Assembly: GCF_009745975.1 (NCBI RefSeq) | Contig: NZ_WHOL01000122.1 | Coordinates: 1-60,776 of the forward strand | Direction of reading: 5' to 3' | Length of the DNA stretch: 60,776 nucleotides | DNA from: Actinokineospora pegani | GTDB taxonomy: Bacteria; Actinomycetota; Actinomycetes; Mycobacteriales; Pseudonocardiaceae | In this document: positions 1 through 7,733 of the stretch, one piece after another | Numbering within the stretch: the stretch's first letter is position 1 | Layout: the number at the start of each line of letters is the position of its first letter | Made by a program: the position numbers and the translations under genes | The notes under the pieces: model-generated | The model's database searches: none | What the model was told of the DNA's origin: nothing | The model's input: only the letters and a program-made list of their open reading frames with translations

Positions 1-332
1 GGCCCGGACTGGGGCCCGCCCGCCGGACCGTTCTGCGGTCCGCTCTGGGGACCGACCTGCGGCTCACCGGCCCTGCCACCCTGCTGCCCACCTGCCGGAA
101 CGCCCTGCGGCCCGACCGGCCCAGCCGCCGGCCGAGCAGGCTCGTGCGTGCTCACCGAAGCAGCGACAGCGTTAGCGGCAGGAGCGCGACCAGGTCCGCC
201 GTCCGCGCGGCGGATCGGCTTGCTGGAGGCTTCCGCAAGGATCTCGTCACGCTGACGGGTGAATTCTGCGTGTGAGATCTCGCCCGCGGCTCGCCTGATC
301 TCCAGGTCACGCAGCTCGCTCTGCCAACTCAT
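1..332 (-). CDS. Hypothetical protein, N-terminal part (runs off window)
   Basis: The reading frame opens at ATG 332 behind a good ribosome binding site (GGAGAG, about 7 bases upstream) and is still open at base 1, so only about 110 residues are visible. The first 35 residues are charged and helical, with the pattern [20 protein letters not shown], which resembles the short SHOCT-like helical motif found at the ends of many actinobacterial proteins. After that the protein becomes Ala/Pro/Gly/Gln-rich, with repeated GPQ units, and looks disordered. It is transcribed divergently from msrA. No function can be assigned from what is visible. Confidence 0.7.
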   Translation of the reverse strand, partial: MSWQSELRDLEIRRAAGEISHAEFTRQRDEILAEASSKPIRRADGGPGRAPAANAVAASVSTHEPARPAAGPVGPQGVPAGGQQGGRAGEPQVGPQSGPQNGPAGGPQSG

Positions 333-467
333 CGGAACTCTCTCCCCTGCGTGCCGGCCCATCCGGTGAGATCCTGTCGGATCACGGGCACCCACACCCG
401 CGGATGCGCGAACCGGTGACGAGATCGTGCTCATCCCGACGACCTCGGATGTCCGTACAGTGGAGGT

Positions 468-1136
468 ATGGCACTGTTCGGACCGATCAAGTCCAAGATG
501 GTAGACCCAGCAGCCGCGCTGGCCGGACGCGCTCAGCCCATTCCGTCGCCCTCCGAGCACGCCGTGCTGACCGGCCGTCGCATCAAGCCCCCGTTCCCCG
601 AGGGCATCGAGACCGCCGTCTTCGGCCTCGGCTGCTTCTGGGGCGCCGAACGCCTCTTCTGGACCATCCCCGGCGTGTACTCCACCGCCGTGGGCTACGC
701 GGGCGGCTACACGCCCAACCCCACCTACGAAGAGGTCTGCTCCGGCCTGACCGGCCACACCGAGGCCGTGCTCGTCGCCTACGACCCCTCTCAGGTCAGC
801 TACGAGACCCTCCTCAAGACCTTCTGGGAAGGCCACGACCCCACCCAGGGCATGCGCCAAGGCAACGACACGGGCACCCAGTACCGCTCAGCCGTCTACT
901 GGACCAACCACGCCCAGCGAGAGAGCATCGAGCGCACCCGGGCCGCCTTCCAACAGGCCCTCTTGTCCTCCGGTCACGGCAACATCACCACCGAGGTCGG
1001 CGAGGCCGGACCCTTCTACTACGCCGAGGACTACCACCAGCAGTACCTCTCGGCAGGCAAGAACCCGAACGGCTACTGCGGTCTTGGCGGCACCGGCGTG
1101 TCCTGCCCGATCGGCCTCGGGGTCCGCGAGGGCTGA
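468..1136 (+). CDS. msrA: Peptide-methionine (S)-S-oxide reductase MsrA
   Basis: Reduces methionine-S-sulfoxide in proteins back to methionine, repairing oxidative damage in the cytoplasm. The 222-residue protein has the MsrA signature GCFWG at 55-59 with catalytic Cys56, followed by GYAGG, and ends with two resolving cysteines (Cys204 in YCG and Cys213 in CPIG), as in the thioredoxin-recycled three-cysteine form. The length is full for the family, including the usual N-terminal extension of about 45 residues. The last 100 bases of the gene (from 1039) are repeated 1447 bp downstream behind a toxin-antitoxin module. That suggests the accessory DNA entered at or near this 3' end while leaving a complete gene. 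Confidence 0.96.
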   Translation: MALFGPIKSKMVDPAAALAGRAQPIPSPSEHAVLTGRRIKPPFPEGIETAVFGLGCFWGAERLFWTIPGVYSTAVGYAGGYTPNPTYEEVCSGLTGHTEAVLVAYDPSQVSYETLLKTFWEGHDPTQGMRQGNDTGTQYRSAVYWTNHAQRESIERTRAAFQQALLSSGHGNITTEVGEAGPFYYAEDYHQQYLSAGKNPNGYCGLGGTGVSCPIGLGVREG

Positions 1137-1138
1137 GG
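1039..1138 (+). repeat. Direct repeat, left copy (3' end of msrA)
   Basis: One hundred bases covering the last 33 codons and stop of msrA recur at 2486-2585. The first 43 bases are identical, and nine substitutions fall in the remaining 57. Eight of the nine leave the protein unchanged or belong to synonymous codons, including a TCC/AGC serine swap; the only amino-acid change is Leu206 to Met. This pattern implies both copies evolved as functional msrA ends rather than by recent local duplication. Confidence 0.93.
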
Positions 1139-1169
1139 CTCCACGCTGGAAAATCTGTGTAGTTTTCTG

Positions 1170-1175
1170 TATATT
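1170..1175 (+). promoter_or_regulatory. Probable leaderless -10 element (TATATT) of the toxin-antitoxin operon
   Basis: TATATT lies exactly six bases before the ATG at 1182, the usual spacing for leaderless actinobacterial transcripts. It sits in a short AT-rich patch unlike the surrounding DNA. No convincing -35 hexamer or ribosome binding site is visible, which fits leaderless translation. Confidence 0.5.
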
Positions 1176-1181
1176 CAAGGC

Positions 1182-1487
1182 ATGGCCACCATGAGGCAGC
1201 CGCGCGAGATCAGCGTTACCGAGGCCAGCAGGCGCGGTGTTGCTGGTCTCGTCGCGGACGCTGAACAGGGTGAAGACTTGCTCGTCACCCGCCATCATCG
1301 CCCTGTGGCAGTCGTCGTGAGTGCAACCCGCCTCGGGGAGATGGAAGCAGCAGCGGAGGACCTCCGCGACTTGGCGCTGGTCCTCGCGCGCTCGGCCTCA
1401 GACAACGGACGGCGAACCTCCTTCGATGACGTGCTGGTCGCGTTCGGCCACACTCACGAGTCGCTTGCCGCGATCGAGGACGACTGA
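1182..1487 (+). CDS. Type II antitoxin, Phd/YefM family
   Basis: A 101-residue protein with the N-terminal Phd/YefM fold: ISVTEASRRGVAGLVADAEQG, then a beta strand LLVTRHHRPVAVVVS, the DNA-binding dimer domain of these antitoxins. The C-terminal half is helical and acidic, as expected for the toxin-neutralising tail. It lies 8 bp upstream of a ParE/RelE-type toxin gene, the standard antitoxin-first order, and should both neutralise the toxin and autorepress the operon. Both genes lie inside the segment bounded by the duplicated msrA 3' end, so the pair looks acquired. Confidence 0.85.
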   Translation: MATMRQPREISVTEASRRGVAGLVADAEQGEDLLVTRHHRPVAVVVSATRLGEMEAAAEDLRDLALVLARSASDNGRRTSFDDVLVAFGHTHESLAAIEDD

Positions 1488-1495
1488 CGCAACAG

Positions 1496-2017
1496 ATGCG
1501 GGACGTCCTCTTCACTGATGCGGCTATTGATGACCTGCGTCGACTCGGTCCTGATGTTGCACCCAAGGTCTTGAAGAAGATCAAGGTTCTCTTCGACAAC
1601 CCCGAAGCGGGGCCTCCTCTCGGCGGCCAGTTGACTGGCTTCCGCAAGCTCGTGGTCGGTCGGAAGCACTGGCGTGTCGTCTATCGCATCGATGACTCCG
1701 GCTCTGTCGAGATCTGCGAGGTCTGGTGCGTCGGCGTCAGGTCCGATTCCGAGGTGTATGCCGAAGCCGCTGCCAGAGTGGCCGCCGTCCCCGATCAAAG
1801 CCCCGCGATGCTCCGATTGGCAGATGTAATCACCAAACTGGGCCGGTTGGCTGGCGATGTGGCGGTCGAAGTGATATCCCGGCCTGAGCCGGTTCCGGAC
1901 TGGCTTGCTCAACGGCTCGTCAACTCGGTCGGGATCCCGGCAGAACAAGTGGCAGCGCTCGGACTCGAAGAAGCTGTGTCGCTGTGGGAGGAGTTCATGA
2001 CCTCGCTGCGACAATGA
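1496..2017 (+). CDS. Type II toxin, ParE/RelE superfamily, with a C-terminal extension
   Basis: Residues 1-90 show the RelE/ParE toxin pattern: FTDAAIDDLRRL, a helix with LKKIKVLFDNP, then LTGFRKLVVGRKHWRVVYRID, the usual strand with paired basic residues. The protein is 173 residues, well over the roughly 90-110 typical of the family. The extra 80 residues (from about 95) are helical and contain PVPDWLAQRLVNSVGIPAEQVAALG, with no domain I recognise. The partner antitoxin is 8 bp upstream. RelE members cut mRNA on ribosomes and ParE members poison gyrase; the sequence alone does not decide between these. Confidence is high for the family, low for the target. Confidence 0.82.
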   Translation: MRDVLFTDAAIDDLRRLGPDVAPKVLKKIKVLFDNPEAGPPLGGQLTGFRKLVVGRKHWRVVYRIDDSGSVEICEVWCVGVRSDSEVYAEAAARVAAVPDQSPAMLRLADVITKLGRLAGDVAVEVISRPEPVPDWLAQRLVNSVGIPAEQVAALGLEEAVSLWEEFMTSLRQ

Positions 2018-2173
2018 GCGAGGGATCGGAAGCTCCAGTCTCAAGGTTGGCCCACTCCGGGCGCGAAGACGCGTGCGCGCGGGAAGAATCATGAGCGTGA
2101 CACGCAGGCGTATGCCGTCAAACACATATATGAGGCGCTATTCGGCGAATATCTTCGAAATGTAGCCGAGACG

Positions 2174-2485
2174 GTGGGTCGAAGATGTATCTTTGAAATC
2201 GAGCGTGGAGCCGAGCTGCGGAGAAATTTTCAGCTCGACGATGCGTCGGTTATGGATGCCTCAGAGTTGCGCCCATGGGTATGGGAGGCTGATCGCCTCG
2301 CTGGCTCAGTGGAAATCATGGCGCGGCTTTGTGGGCTGCTGGTATCAACGTCAACTCTCGCCTTCAAGCAAAAATTGGTCGTAGGGATGTCGAGGAGACG
2401 AAGCTGCTGCAGGAGTCATTTTCGCTGGAAGATCCAAAGCCGGGAAAGAATCGCCTTCGTCTGTGTGATCCGGAGAACCAGAACG
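2174..2485 (+). pseudogene. Remnant of a TIGR02391-family (Ymh, HEPN-like) gene, frameshifted and truncated
   Basis: Two overlapping frames together read like the middle of a TIGR02391 protein. Frame 2 gives [13 protein letters not shown]. After a frame change near 2290, frame 1 gives [20 protein letters not shown] and then [10 protein letters not shown]...[15 protein letters not shown]. Family members normally continue into a segment ending in IRNPxxH; here the frame runs directly into the duplicated msrA end at 2486, so the C-terminus is lost. The upstream part is also degraded and no intact start is visible. Base composition is distinctly poorer in GC than the flanks. TIGR02391 proteins often occur with defence or abortive-infection genes. 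Family assignment is by motif recall and has not been searched. Confidence 0.6.
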
Positions 2486-2585
2486 AGCAGTACCTCTCGG
2501 CAGGCAAGAACCCGAACGGCTACTGCGGCATGGGCGGCACCGGCGTGAGCTGCCCGATCGGCTTGGGCGTCCGGGAGGGCTGAGG
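2486..2585 (+). repeat. Direct repeat, right copy (orphan msrA 3' end)
   Basis: The copy encodes [21 protein letters not shown] and the CPIG ending, with a stop codon at 2581-2583, but no MsrA catalytic domain precedes it. It is a promoterless fragment fused in frame to the TIGR02391 remnant. Together with 1039-1138 it bounds the 1.4-kb accessory segment. See the left copy for the substitution pattern. Confidence 0.9.
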
Positions 2586-2757
2586 GTCACTTGCCGTGGT
2601 GGTCGGGCAGGAGGCGATGCGCACCTCATCTCCTGCCAACTTGTAGACCATGCGGAGTTCGTGGCAGGGAGGTGCTGTCGGAGACCGCGAGCGGGCGAGG
2701 GCGGCAAGCGCCAGCCCGCCTGCGGTGGGGTGGTGCGTGGGTTCGTAGGATTCCGGG

Positions 2758-4323
2758 GTGGATCGGCGGAAGCGGTTTGGGGTGCACTACACCCCCTCCG
2801 CCCTCGCACGTTTCGTCGCCGAGCGGACGGCTGGCCAGCTCTCCGCCGCCCGTCCCATGGTGCTCGACCCGGCCTGCGGCGACGGAGAACTGCTCGAGGC
2901 CATCCGCGACCTCACCAACGCCCGGTTGGTCGGCTACGAGCTGGACCCCGAGGTCGCCGCCCTCGCCCAACAACGCCTGGGTCCCGACGCCGACATTCGG
3001 ACCGGTGACTTCACCGAACTCGGGGGGCGGCTCGAACCGGCGGGCTTCGACGCGATCATCACCAACCCGCCCTACGTGCGCACCCAGGTCCTCGGCGGTC
3101 CGCACGCCGCCCGGCTGGCGGCCAAGTTCGGGCTCAAGGGGCGCATCGACCTCACCCACCCGTTCGTCGCGATGGCTCCACGGCTGTTGAAACCCGGGGG
3201 AGTGCTGGGTCTGTTGTGCAGCAACAGGTTCCTCACGACGCGCGCGGGTGCCAACATCCGCGCCCTGCTCACCGAGCACTTGGACGTCGTCGAGCTCTTC
3301 GACCTGGGTGACACCAAGCTCTTCGAGGCCGCCGTGCTGCCCGCGGTCGTCATCGCGGCGCGGCGGCCGCAGGGGCGCGCGGCGAGGTTCGCCAGTGCGT
3401 ACCAGGTTCCGGGCCGGGGAGAGCCGGGTGATCTGTTCGCGGCGTTGGGCAACCCCAGGTCCAGCACCGTCTCCGTGGGGGCGCGGACGTTCGCCGTCGA
3501 GGTCGGGACGTTGGCGCGGGACGCGGCTGAGCAGCCGTGGCGGTTGAGCACGCCGGAGCGGGAGCGGCGGGCGGTGCGGGTGGCGGCGCGGACGTGGAAG
3601 ACCGTGGGGGAGTTGGCGAAGATCCGGGTGGGGATCAAGACGACGGCTGATCAGGTGTTCATCGGGGAGCACTGGGACGGGCTGCCCGAGCACCGGGTGC
3701 CCGAGGCGGACCTGCTGCGGCCGCTGCTCACGCACGAAGACCTCCGCCCCTGGACCACGCCGGGGCCGCCCCGGGCGCGGGTGCTCTACCCCTACCTCGA
3801 CCTGCCGCACCGGCAGCCGGTCGACCTCGGGCGCTACCCGCGGGCCGCCGCCTACCTCGCCGAGCACCGGGAGCGGCTCGAGGGCAGGCGGTACCTGACC
3901 GAGGCGGGGCGGGAGTGGTTCGAGATCTGGGTGCCGCAGCGGCCTTCGCTGTGGCGGGCGCCGAAGATCGTGTTCCCGGACATCAGCCCGGAGCCGCGGT
4001 TCGCGATCGACCGGAGCGGGGCGGTGGTCAACGGGGACTGCTACTGGATCAGCGTGCCCGAGATGGGGGGCGACGACCTGGCGCACCTGGTGCTGGGGGT
4101 GGCGAACTCCAGCTTCGGGACCCGGTTCTACGACGACGTGTGCGGGAACCGGCTCTACGCGGGCAGGCGGCGGTGGATCACCCAGTACGTGGGGCGGCTG
4201 CCGGTGCCCGATCCGGCGACCCCGGCGGCGCGGCGGGTCGTGGCGGCGGTGCGGCGGGTGGCCGGGGGCGACGCCGGGCACGTGGTCGAGGTGGAGCGCG
4301 CTGTCGCGCGGGTATTTGAGTAG
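2758..4323 (+). CDS. Eco57I-class N6-adenine DNA methyltransferase
   Basis: Transfers a methyl group from S-adenosylmethionine to adenine in DNA. Motif I is DPACGDGELL at 37-46 (SAM binding) and motif IV is NPPY at 103-106 (catalytic), with HYTP near residue 10 as in Eco57I/TaqI-type enzymes. Residues from about 280 onwards form the target-recognition region; it contains KIRVGIKTTADQVFIG. The protein is 521 residues and starts with GTG. No separate endonuclease lies nearby, so it is either a solitary methyltransferase or part of a system whose nuclease is lost. It follows the toxin-antitoxin/TIGR02391 accessory segment, which suggests a small defence-related island. Confidence 0.88.
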   Translation: MDRRKRFGVHYTPSALARFVAERTAGQLSAARPMVLDPACGDGELLEAIRDLTNARLVGYELDPEVAALAQQRLGPDADIRTGDFTELGGRLEPAGFDAIITNPPYVRTQVLGGPHAARLAAKFGLKGRIDLTHPFVAMAPRLLKPGGVLGLLCSNRFLTTRAGANIRALLTEHLDVVELFDLGDTKLFEAAVLPAVVIAARRPQGRAARFASAYQVPGRGEPGDLFAALGNPRSSTVSVGARTFAVEVGTLARDAAEQPWRLSTPERERRAVRVAARTWKTVGELAKIRVGIKTTADQVFIGEHWDGLPEHRVPEADLLRPLLTHEDLRPWTTPGPPRARVLYPYLDLPHRQPVDLGRYPRAAAYLAEHRERLEGRRYLTEAGREWFEIWVPQRPSLWRAPKIVFPDISPEPRFAIDRSGAVVNGDCYWISVPEMGGDDLAHLVLGVANSSFGTRFYDDVCGNRLYAGRRRWITQYVGRLPVPDPATPAARRVVAAVRRVAGGDAGHVVEVERAVARVFE

Positions 4324-4367
4324 AACACCTCAAGACAACGGTGCCGCAGGTCGCGCAGCATCTCTCT

Positions 4368-4667
4368 ATGACCAACGAGACCAAGACCCCGTCCTCGCCG
4401 ACCACCGGTGCGTTCTACGCGCAGGCAGCGCTGTCGTTCGCGATCGCCCTGGTGACGACCACGGTCGGCATCGCCTTCTTACCCGTCGACCCGTGGGTGC
4501 GGGCGTTCCTCGCGGTCGGCGCGCTGTACACGGTGACCTCGGCGTTCACCCTGGCCAAGGTCATCCGCGACCGGCAGGAGGACGCGGCGGTCAGCGTGCG
4601 GATCGACCGGGCCAGGATGGAGCGGCTGATGGCCGAGCACGACCCCTTCCGCACGCCCGGCGTCTAG
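4368..4667 (+). CDS. YiaA/YiaB-family inner membrane protein
   Basis: A 99-residue protein with two predicted membrane helices: AFYAQAALSFAIALVTTTVG and VRAFLAVGALYTVTSAFTL, followed by a conserved cytoplasmic LAKVIRDRQE stretch. This matches the YiaA/YiaB two-helix repeat, whose function is unknown. An in-frame ATG nine codons upstream (4341) would add a poorly hydrophobic leader, so the start at 4368 (MTNETK) is preferred on family grounds. It lies 10 bp before the next gene and is probably co-transcribed with it. Confidence 0.8.
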   Translation: MTNETKTPSSPTTGAFYAQAALSFAIALVTTTVGIAFLPVDPWVRAFLAVGALYTVTSAFTLAKVIRDRQEDAAVSVRIDRARMERLMAEHDPFRTPGV

Positions 4668-4677
4668 CATCCGCTGC

Positions 4678-5256
4678 GTGGAGCCGACTTTCTTCGCGAC
4701 GCCCGACGAGCTGCGGGCCTGGTTCGACGCCAACCACGCCGAGGCGGCCGAGCTGCTCGTCGGCTTCGGCAAGGCCGGGTCCGGCATCGCGACCGTCACC
4801 TGGTCGGAGGCGGTCGACGAGGCGCTGTGCGTCGGCTGGATCGACGGGGTGCGCAAGCGGGTGGACGACGCGAGCTACAGCGTCCGGTTCACGCCGCGCA
4901 AGGCCAGGAGCACGTGGAGCACGGTCAACATCGCCAAGGTCGCCGAGCTGATCGCCGAGGGCCGGATGCGCCCGGAGGGCCTGGCCGCCTTCGAGCGGCG
5001 CACCCTGGACAACTCCGAGATCTACAGCCACGAGCAGACCGAGGTCGCCTTCGTCCAGGAGCAGGAGGCCGTTCTGCGGTCTGACCAGCGGGGGTGGGAG
5101 TTCTGGACAGCCCAGGCCCCGTCCTACCGCAAGCAGGTGACCTGGTGGGTCATCAGCGCGAAGAAGCCGGAGACCCGCGAGCGCAGGCTGGCCCAGCTCG
5201 TCGAGTGCAACGCGGCGGGCGAGCGGATGGGCCAGTTCAGCCGCGCGAAGACCTAG
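4678..5256 (+). CDS. YdeI/OmpD-associated family protein
   Basis: A 192-residue cytoplasmic protein with the YdeI family signatures: FFATPDELRAWFDANH near the N-terminus, TWSEAVDEALCVGWIDGVRK at about 40-60, RFTPRKARSTWSTVN at 70-85, and a C-terminal helical tail SAKKPETRERRLAQLVE. The biochemical role is not established; relatives are called bacteriocin-protection proteins. The start is GTG at 4678. A bidirectional hairpin terminator follows 17 bp after the stop. Confidence 0.87.
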   Translation: MEPTFFATPDELRAWFDANHAEAAELLVGFGKAGSGIATVTWSEAVDEALCVGWIDGVRKRVDDASYSVRFTPRKARSTWSTVNIAKVAELIAEGRMRPEGLAAFERRTLDNSEIYSHEQTEVAFVQEQEAVLRSDQRGWEFWTAQAPSYRKQVTWWVISAKKPETRERRLAQLVECNAAGERMGQFSRAKT

Positions 5257-5273
5257 AAGTCCTCGGACGCAGA

Positions 5274-5301
5274 AGAAGGCCGGTCGTGTGACCGGCCTTC
5301 T
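5274..5301. terminator. Bidirectional hairpin terminator
   Basis: A perfect 12-bp inverted repeat (AGAAGGCCGGTC and its complement) with a GTGT loop lies between the YdeI gene and the convergent tRNA-Gly gene. It can end transcription from both sides. There is no long U tract, as is common in actinomycetes. Confidence 0.8.
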
Positions 5302-5306
5302 GCCTG

Positions 5307-5379
5307 AGCGGATGACGAGACTCGAACTCGCGACCCTCACCTTGGCAAGGTGATGCGCTACCAGCTGCGCTACATCCGC
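5307..5379 (-). tRNA. tRNA-Gly (anticodon GCC)
   Basis: The minus strand reads GCGGATG (acceptor), GCGC...GCGC (D arm), CACCTTGCCAAGGTG (anticodon arm, GCC), GTTCGAGTC (T loop) and CATCCGC, closing a seven-pair acceptor stem with a U discriminator base at 5307. No CCA is encoded. It is 73 nucleotides long and all arms pair. No integrase or duplicated tRNA end lies nearby, so it is not evidently used as an attachment site. Confidence 0.97.
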
Positions 5380-5406
5380 GTGTCCCGGTTTCCCGGTACG
5401 GCGGCA

Positions 5407-5436
5407 ACTATATCCCACGCCGACTGCCGCCGGTAA
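5407..5436 (-). promoter_or_regulatory. Probable promoter of tRNA-Gly
   Basis: On the minus strand TATAGT (5412-5407) lies 28 bases upstream of the mature tRNA 5' end. It is preceded after 18 bases by TTACCG (5436-5431). The -10 hexamer is strong and the -35 is weak. Confidence 0.5.
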
Positions 5437-5608
5437 CGCGGGCCCCTGGGAATGGCCGGGTCGTGACTCTTCGTGATGTTCAACCTGAACGGACTATGGC
5501 GACGAGCGGTCCGTCGTTAACGTTCTTCACGGATACCGACCAGAAGGCGGGGGCATGTGGCAATCTCTTCACCACTGTCACGGGGGCCAGGAGGAGGTGC
5601 CGGGCCGG

Positions 5609-7084
5609 ATGACCGGGGACCACCGGCCTGCTTCGAGCGGGTCCGCGGACGAGGCCACGACCTGCGACGACCGTGCCCTGCTCGCACGGCTGCGGGCTGG
5701 TGAGGACGCCGCGTTCGGCGAGCTGTTCTCCCGCCACAGCGACGCCGTCCGCCGGTTGGCGCTCGGGATGGTCACTGACCGTGCTGAGGCCGACGACCTG
5801 ACCGCCGAGGCGTTCTTCCGGGTCCTGCAAGCCATCCGCCGCGGTTCGGGGCCCGTTGACAACGTCCGGGGATACCTCCTCACCGTTGTCCGCCGGGTTG
5901 CCTGGGAGTGGAGCGGGCGCCGCCGCGACGTGCCGGTCACCGATGAGGAGCTCGACTTCCGCGCGGGCCCCGAGCACGACGACAACGGCCGCTCCACCGA
6001 GCGCACCCTGATCACCCGCGCGTTCACCAGCCTGCCCGAGCGCTGGCGCAGCGTGCTGTGGAAGGTCGAGGTCGAGGGCGAGCGGCCCGCTGTGGTCGCG
6101 GGCAACCTCGGCCTGAGCCCCAACGCCACCGCCGCGCTGGCCCGGCGCGCCAGGCAGGGTCTGCGCGCGGCCTACCTGCAGGCCCACCTGGCCGCCGGGC
6201 GCGGCGCGACCAACTGCCGGGGCGTGTTGGAGAAGCTGGGCGCCTACACCGCGGGCAGTCTCACCGGCAGCGAGCGGCGCAAGGTCGGCGCGCACTTGGC
6301 CGCCTGCGCCGACTGCACTGACACCCAGGCCGAGTTGCAGGAGGTCTGCTCCGGGCTGCGCGCGCACGCCGCCTTCCTGGCCGTCCCGGTCGCCGGGCTG
6401 GCCGTCGCCCAGCACACCGCCGCCGGGGGCAGCCTGCTCGCCGGGCTCAAGGCCGTGCTGACCAGCGCGAAGTTCCAGGTCGTCGCGGCTGCGGGCTCGG
6501 CGGCGGCGGTCGGCGCGCTGGCGCTGGCGCCGTGGGCGGGGCAGTCGGAGCCGCAGGCCTACGTCGACCTCGACGGCAGTGCCCCGATCGTGGCGGCCAC
6601 CGAGACGACGCAGAGCCCGGTGGGCACCAGCGCCAGCCCCGTCCAGACGGCCGCGTCCAGCGTGATCGCCCCTGCGGGCCAGCCGCGCCGGACCGCCCGG
6701 ACACACGTCGAGGTGCCCACCACCGAGCGGAGCGGGCGCGCGCAGCTCCCGCCGTCGCCTGGGCCGACCGACGCCCCCGGGCAGGGGCGTTCCGCCGACG
6801 CCGACACCCACGCCGTCCCGGTCGAGGTCTTCGACGCGTCGCTGCCCCTGGTGTCCAGGCAGGTGTCGGTCGAACGGCGCACCGAGGAGCGCGACGACCA
6901 AGTGGTCGTGTCCGAGACGATGACGACAACCCTGGTCAACTCCGCGGGCCAGACCTCGGTCGCCACGACGACCGCGCAGTACCTGGAACCGCAGGCCACG
7001 GTGCTGCCGCCGGCCTCGTCGGCCCCCGCGACCCGGCCCGCGCCGCCGACGTGGCCCAGCCGCGCCCGCACCCCGAGCGGTTGA
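5609..7084 (+). CDS. ECF sigma factor fused to an anti-sigma-like zinc-finger and membrane domain
   Basis: The first 190 residues are an ECF sigma factor. Region 2 contains GEDAAFGELFSRHSDAVRRL and DLTAEAFFRVLQAI; region 4 contains LPERWRSVLWKVEVEG and the helix-turn-helix GLSPNATAALARRARQGL. Next comes a zf-HC2-like segment, LGAYTAGSLTGSERRKVGAH with CxxC just after (HLAACADC). A hydrophobic stretch near residue 300 (VVAAAGSAAAVGALAL) may span the membrane, and it is followed by about 170 residues of Ser/Thr/Pro-rich, probably extracytoplasmic sequence. ATG 5609 has AGGAGGAGG upstream; an in-frame ATG at 5555 would add 18 residues. It is a self-contained sigma/anti-sigma in one chain, so activation probably needs release or a conformational change. 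The signal is unknown. Confidence 0.83.
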   Translation: MTGDHRPASSGSADEATTCDDRALLARLRAGEDAAFGELFSRHSDAVRRLALGMVTDRAEADDLTAEAFFRVLQAIRRGSGPVDNVRGYLLTVVRRVAWEWSGRRRDVPVTDEELDFRAGPEHDDNGRSTERTLITRAFTSLPERWRSVLWKVEVEGERPAVVAGNLGLSPNATAALARRARQGLRAAYLQAHLAAGRGATNCRGVLEKLGAYTAGSLTGSERRKVGAHLAACADCTDTQAELQEVCSGLRAHAAFLAVPVAGLAVAQHTAAGGSLLAGLKAVLTSAKFQVVAAAGSAAAVGALALAPWAGQSEPQAYVDLDGSAPIVAATETTQSPVGTSASPVQTAASSVIAPAGQPRRTARTHVEVPTTERSGRAQLPPSPGPTDAPGQGRSADADTHAVPVEVFDASLPLVSRQVSVERRTEERDDQVVVSETMTTTLVNSAGQTSVATTTAQYLEPQATVLPPASSAPATRPAPPTWPSRARTPSG

Positions 7085-7238
7085 TCAACTTTCCGCCCGG
7101 TGCGACAATCGTCCGCGATGACCAAGCGAGGCGCTTTTCACCCGTTGGGCCGAGAGCGGAGCCGGTACCGTTGTCCCTCGGTGGCCTAACGCACAGGTGG
7201 ACCAACGTTCAGCAGCGCTACGCCGAGAGGGCTGAGAG

Positions 7239-7676
7239 ATGACACGTCAGGTACGCGACGTGAACGGCAGGCTGTGGACCGTGCGCGGCACGCTCACCTG
7301 GCGCACCCCGGCCACCGAGGACGACTTCGAGCACGACGTGGCCGCGGGCTACGTGCCCGGGATCATGATGCTGGGGCTCGTGGCGCTGCTGGGCGTCGTG
7401 CTGATCACCTGGATGCCGGAGGACGTCGTCGCCGCGGGCTGGGTGCTGCTGCTGCTCGCGGTGCTCGCCCTGTTCTTCCCGGCCAGGTGGGCGCTGCGCA
7501 GGCCGTGGACGCTGATCGCCGAGACCGGTGACGACGGCGACGGCGAGCCGACGGAGCGCTGGGTCGGCACCGTGCGCGGCTACTTCGCCGCCCGCGGGGA
7601 GCTGGGTCGGATCGCCAAGAACCTGGGCGCGGACTCCCAGCCCAGCTACGAGGGCGTCCTCAAGCCCATCAACTAG
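7239..7676 (+). CDS. Conserved two-helix membrane protein of unknown function
   Basis: A 145-residue protein with a short N-terminal beta-rich segment (TRQVRDVNGRLWTVRGTLTW) and two adjacent membrane helices (GIMMLGLVALLGVVLITW and GWVLLLLAVLALFFP). The cytoplasmic tail contains RRPWTLIAETGDDGDGEPTE and RWVGTVRGY. I recall similar proteins upstream of other actinobacterial genes, possibly annotated DUF983, but the family name is uncertain. It lies between the sigma factor and the DNA glycosylase on the same strand, 57 bp before the latter. Confidence 0.65.
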   Translation: MTRQVRDVNGRLWTVRGTLTWRTPATEDDFEHDVAAGYVPGIMMLGLVALLGVVLITWMPEDVVAAGWVLLLLAVLALFFPARWALRRPWTLIAETGDDGDGEPTERWVGTVRGYFAARGELGRIAKNLGADSQPSYEGVLKPIN

Positions 7677-7733
7677 ACCCCTCCACCACGTCCAGGGCAT
7701 GACAGGCGAGTCGATCCGGGTGAGACTAGTGCC

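Noticed and set aside
404..1162. Long arginine-rich open frames antisense or out of frame to msrA, cydDC, the symporter and others
   Set aside because: They are shadows of high-GC coding DNA with extreme Arg/Pro/Ala content, no ribosome sites and no family motifs, and conflict with genes that have clear domains.
2329..2583. Small MsrA-like protein gene
   Set aside because: It contains only the last 33 residues of MsrA joined to an unrelated remnant; no catalytic GCFWG motif and no ribosome site.
5307..5379. tRNA-Gly as attachment site of an integrative element
   Set aside because: No duplicated tRNA 3' end and no integrase lie in the window; both sides carry ordinary genes.
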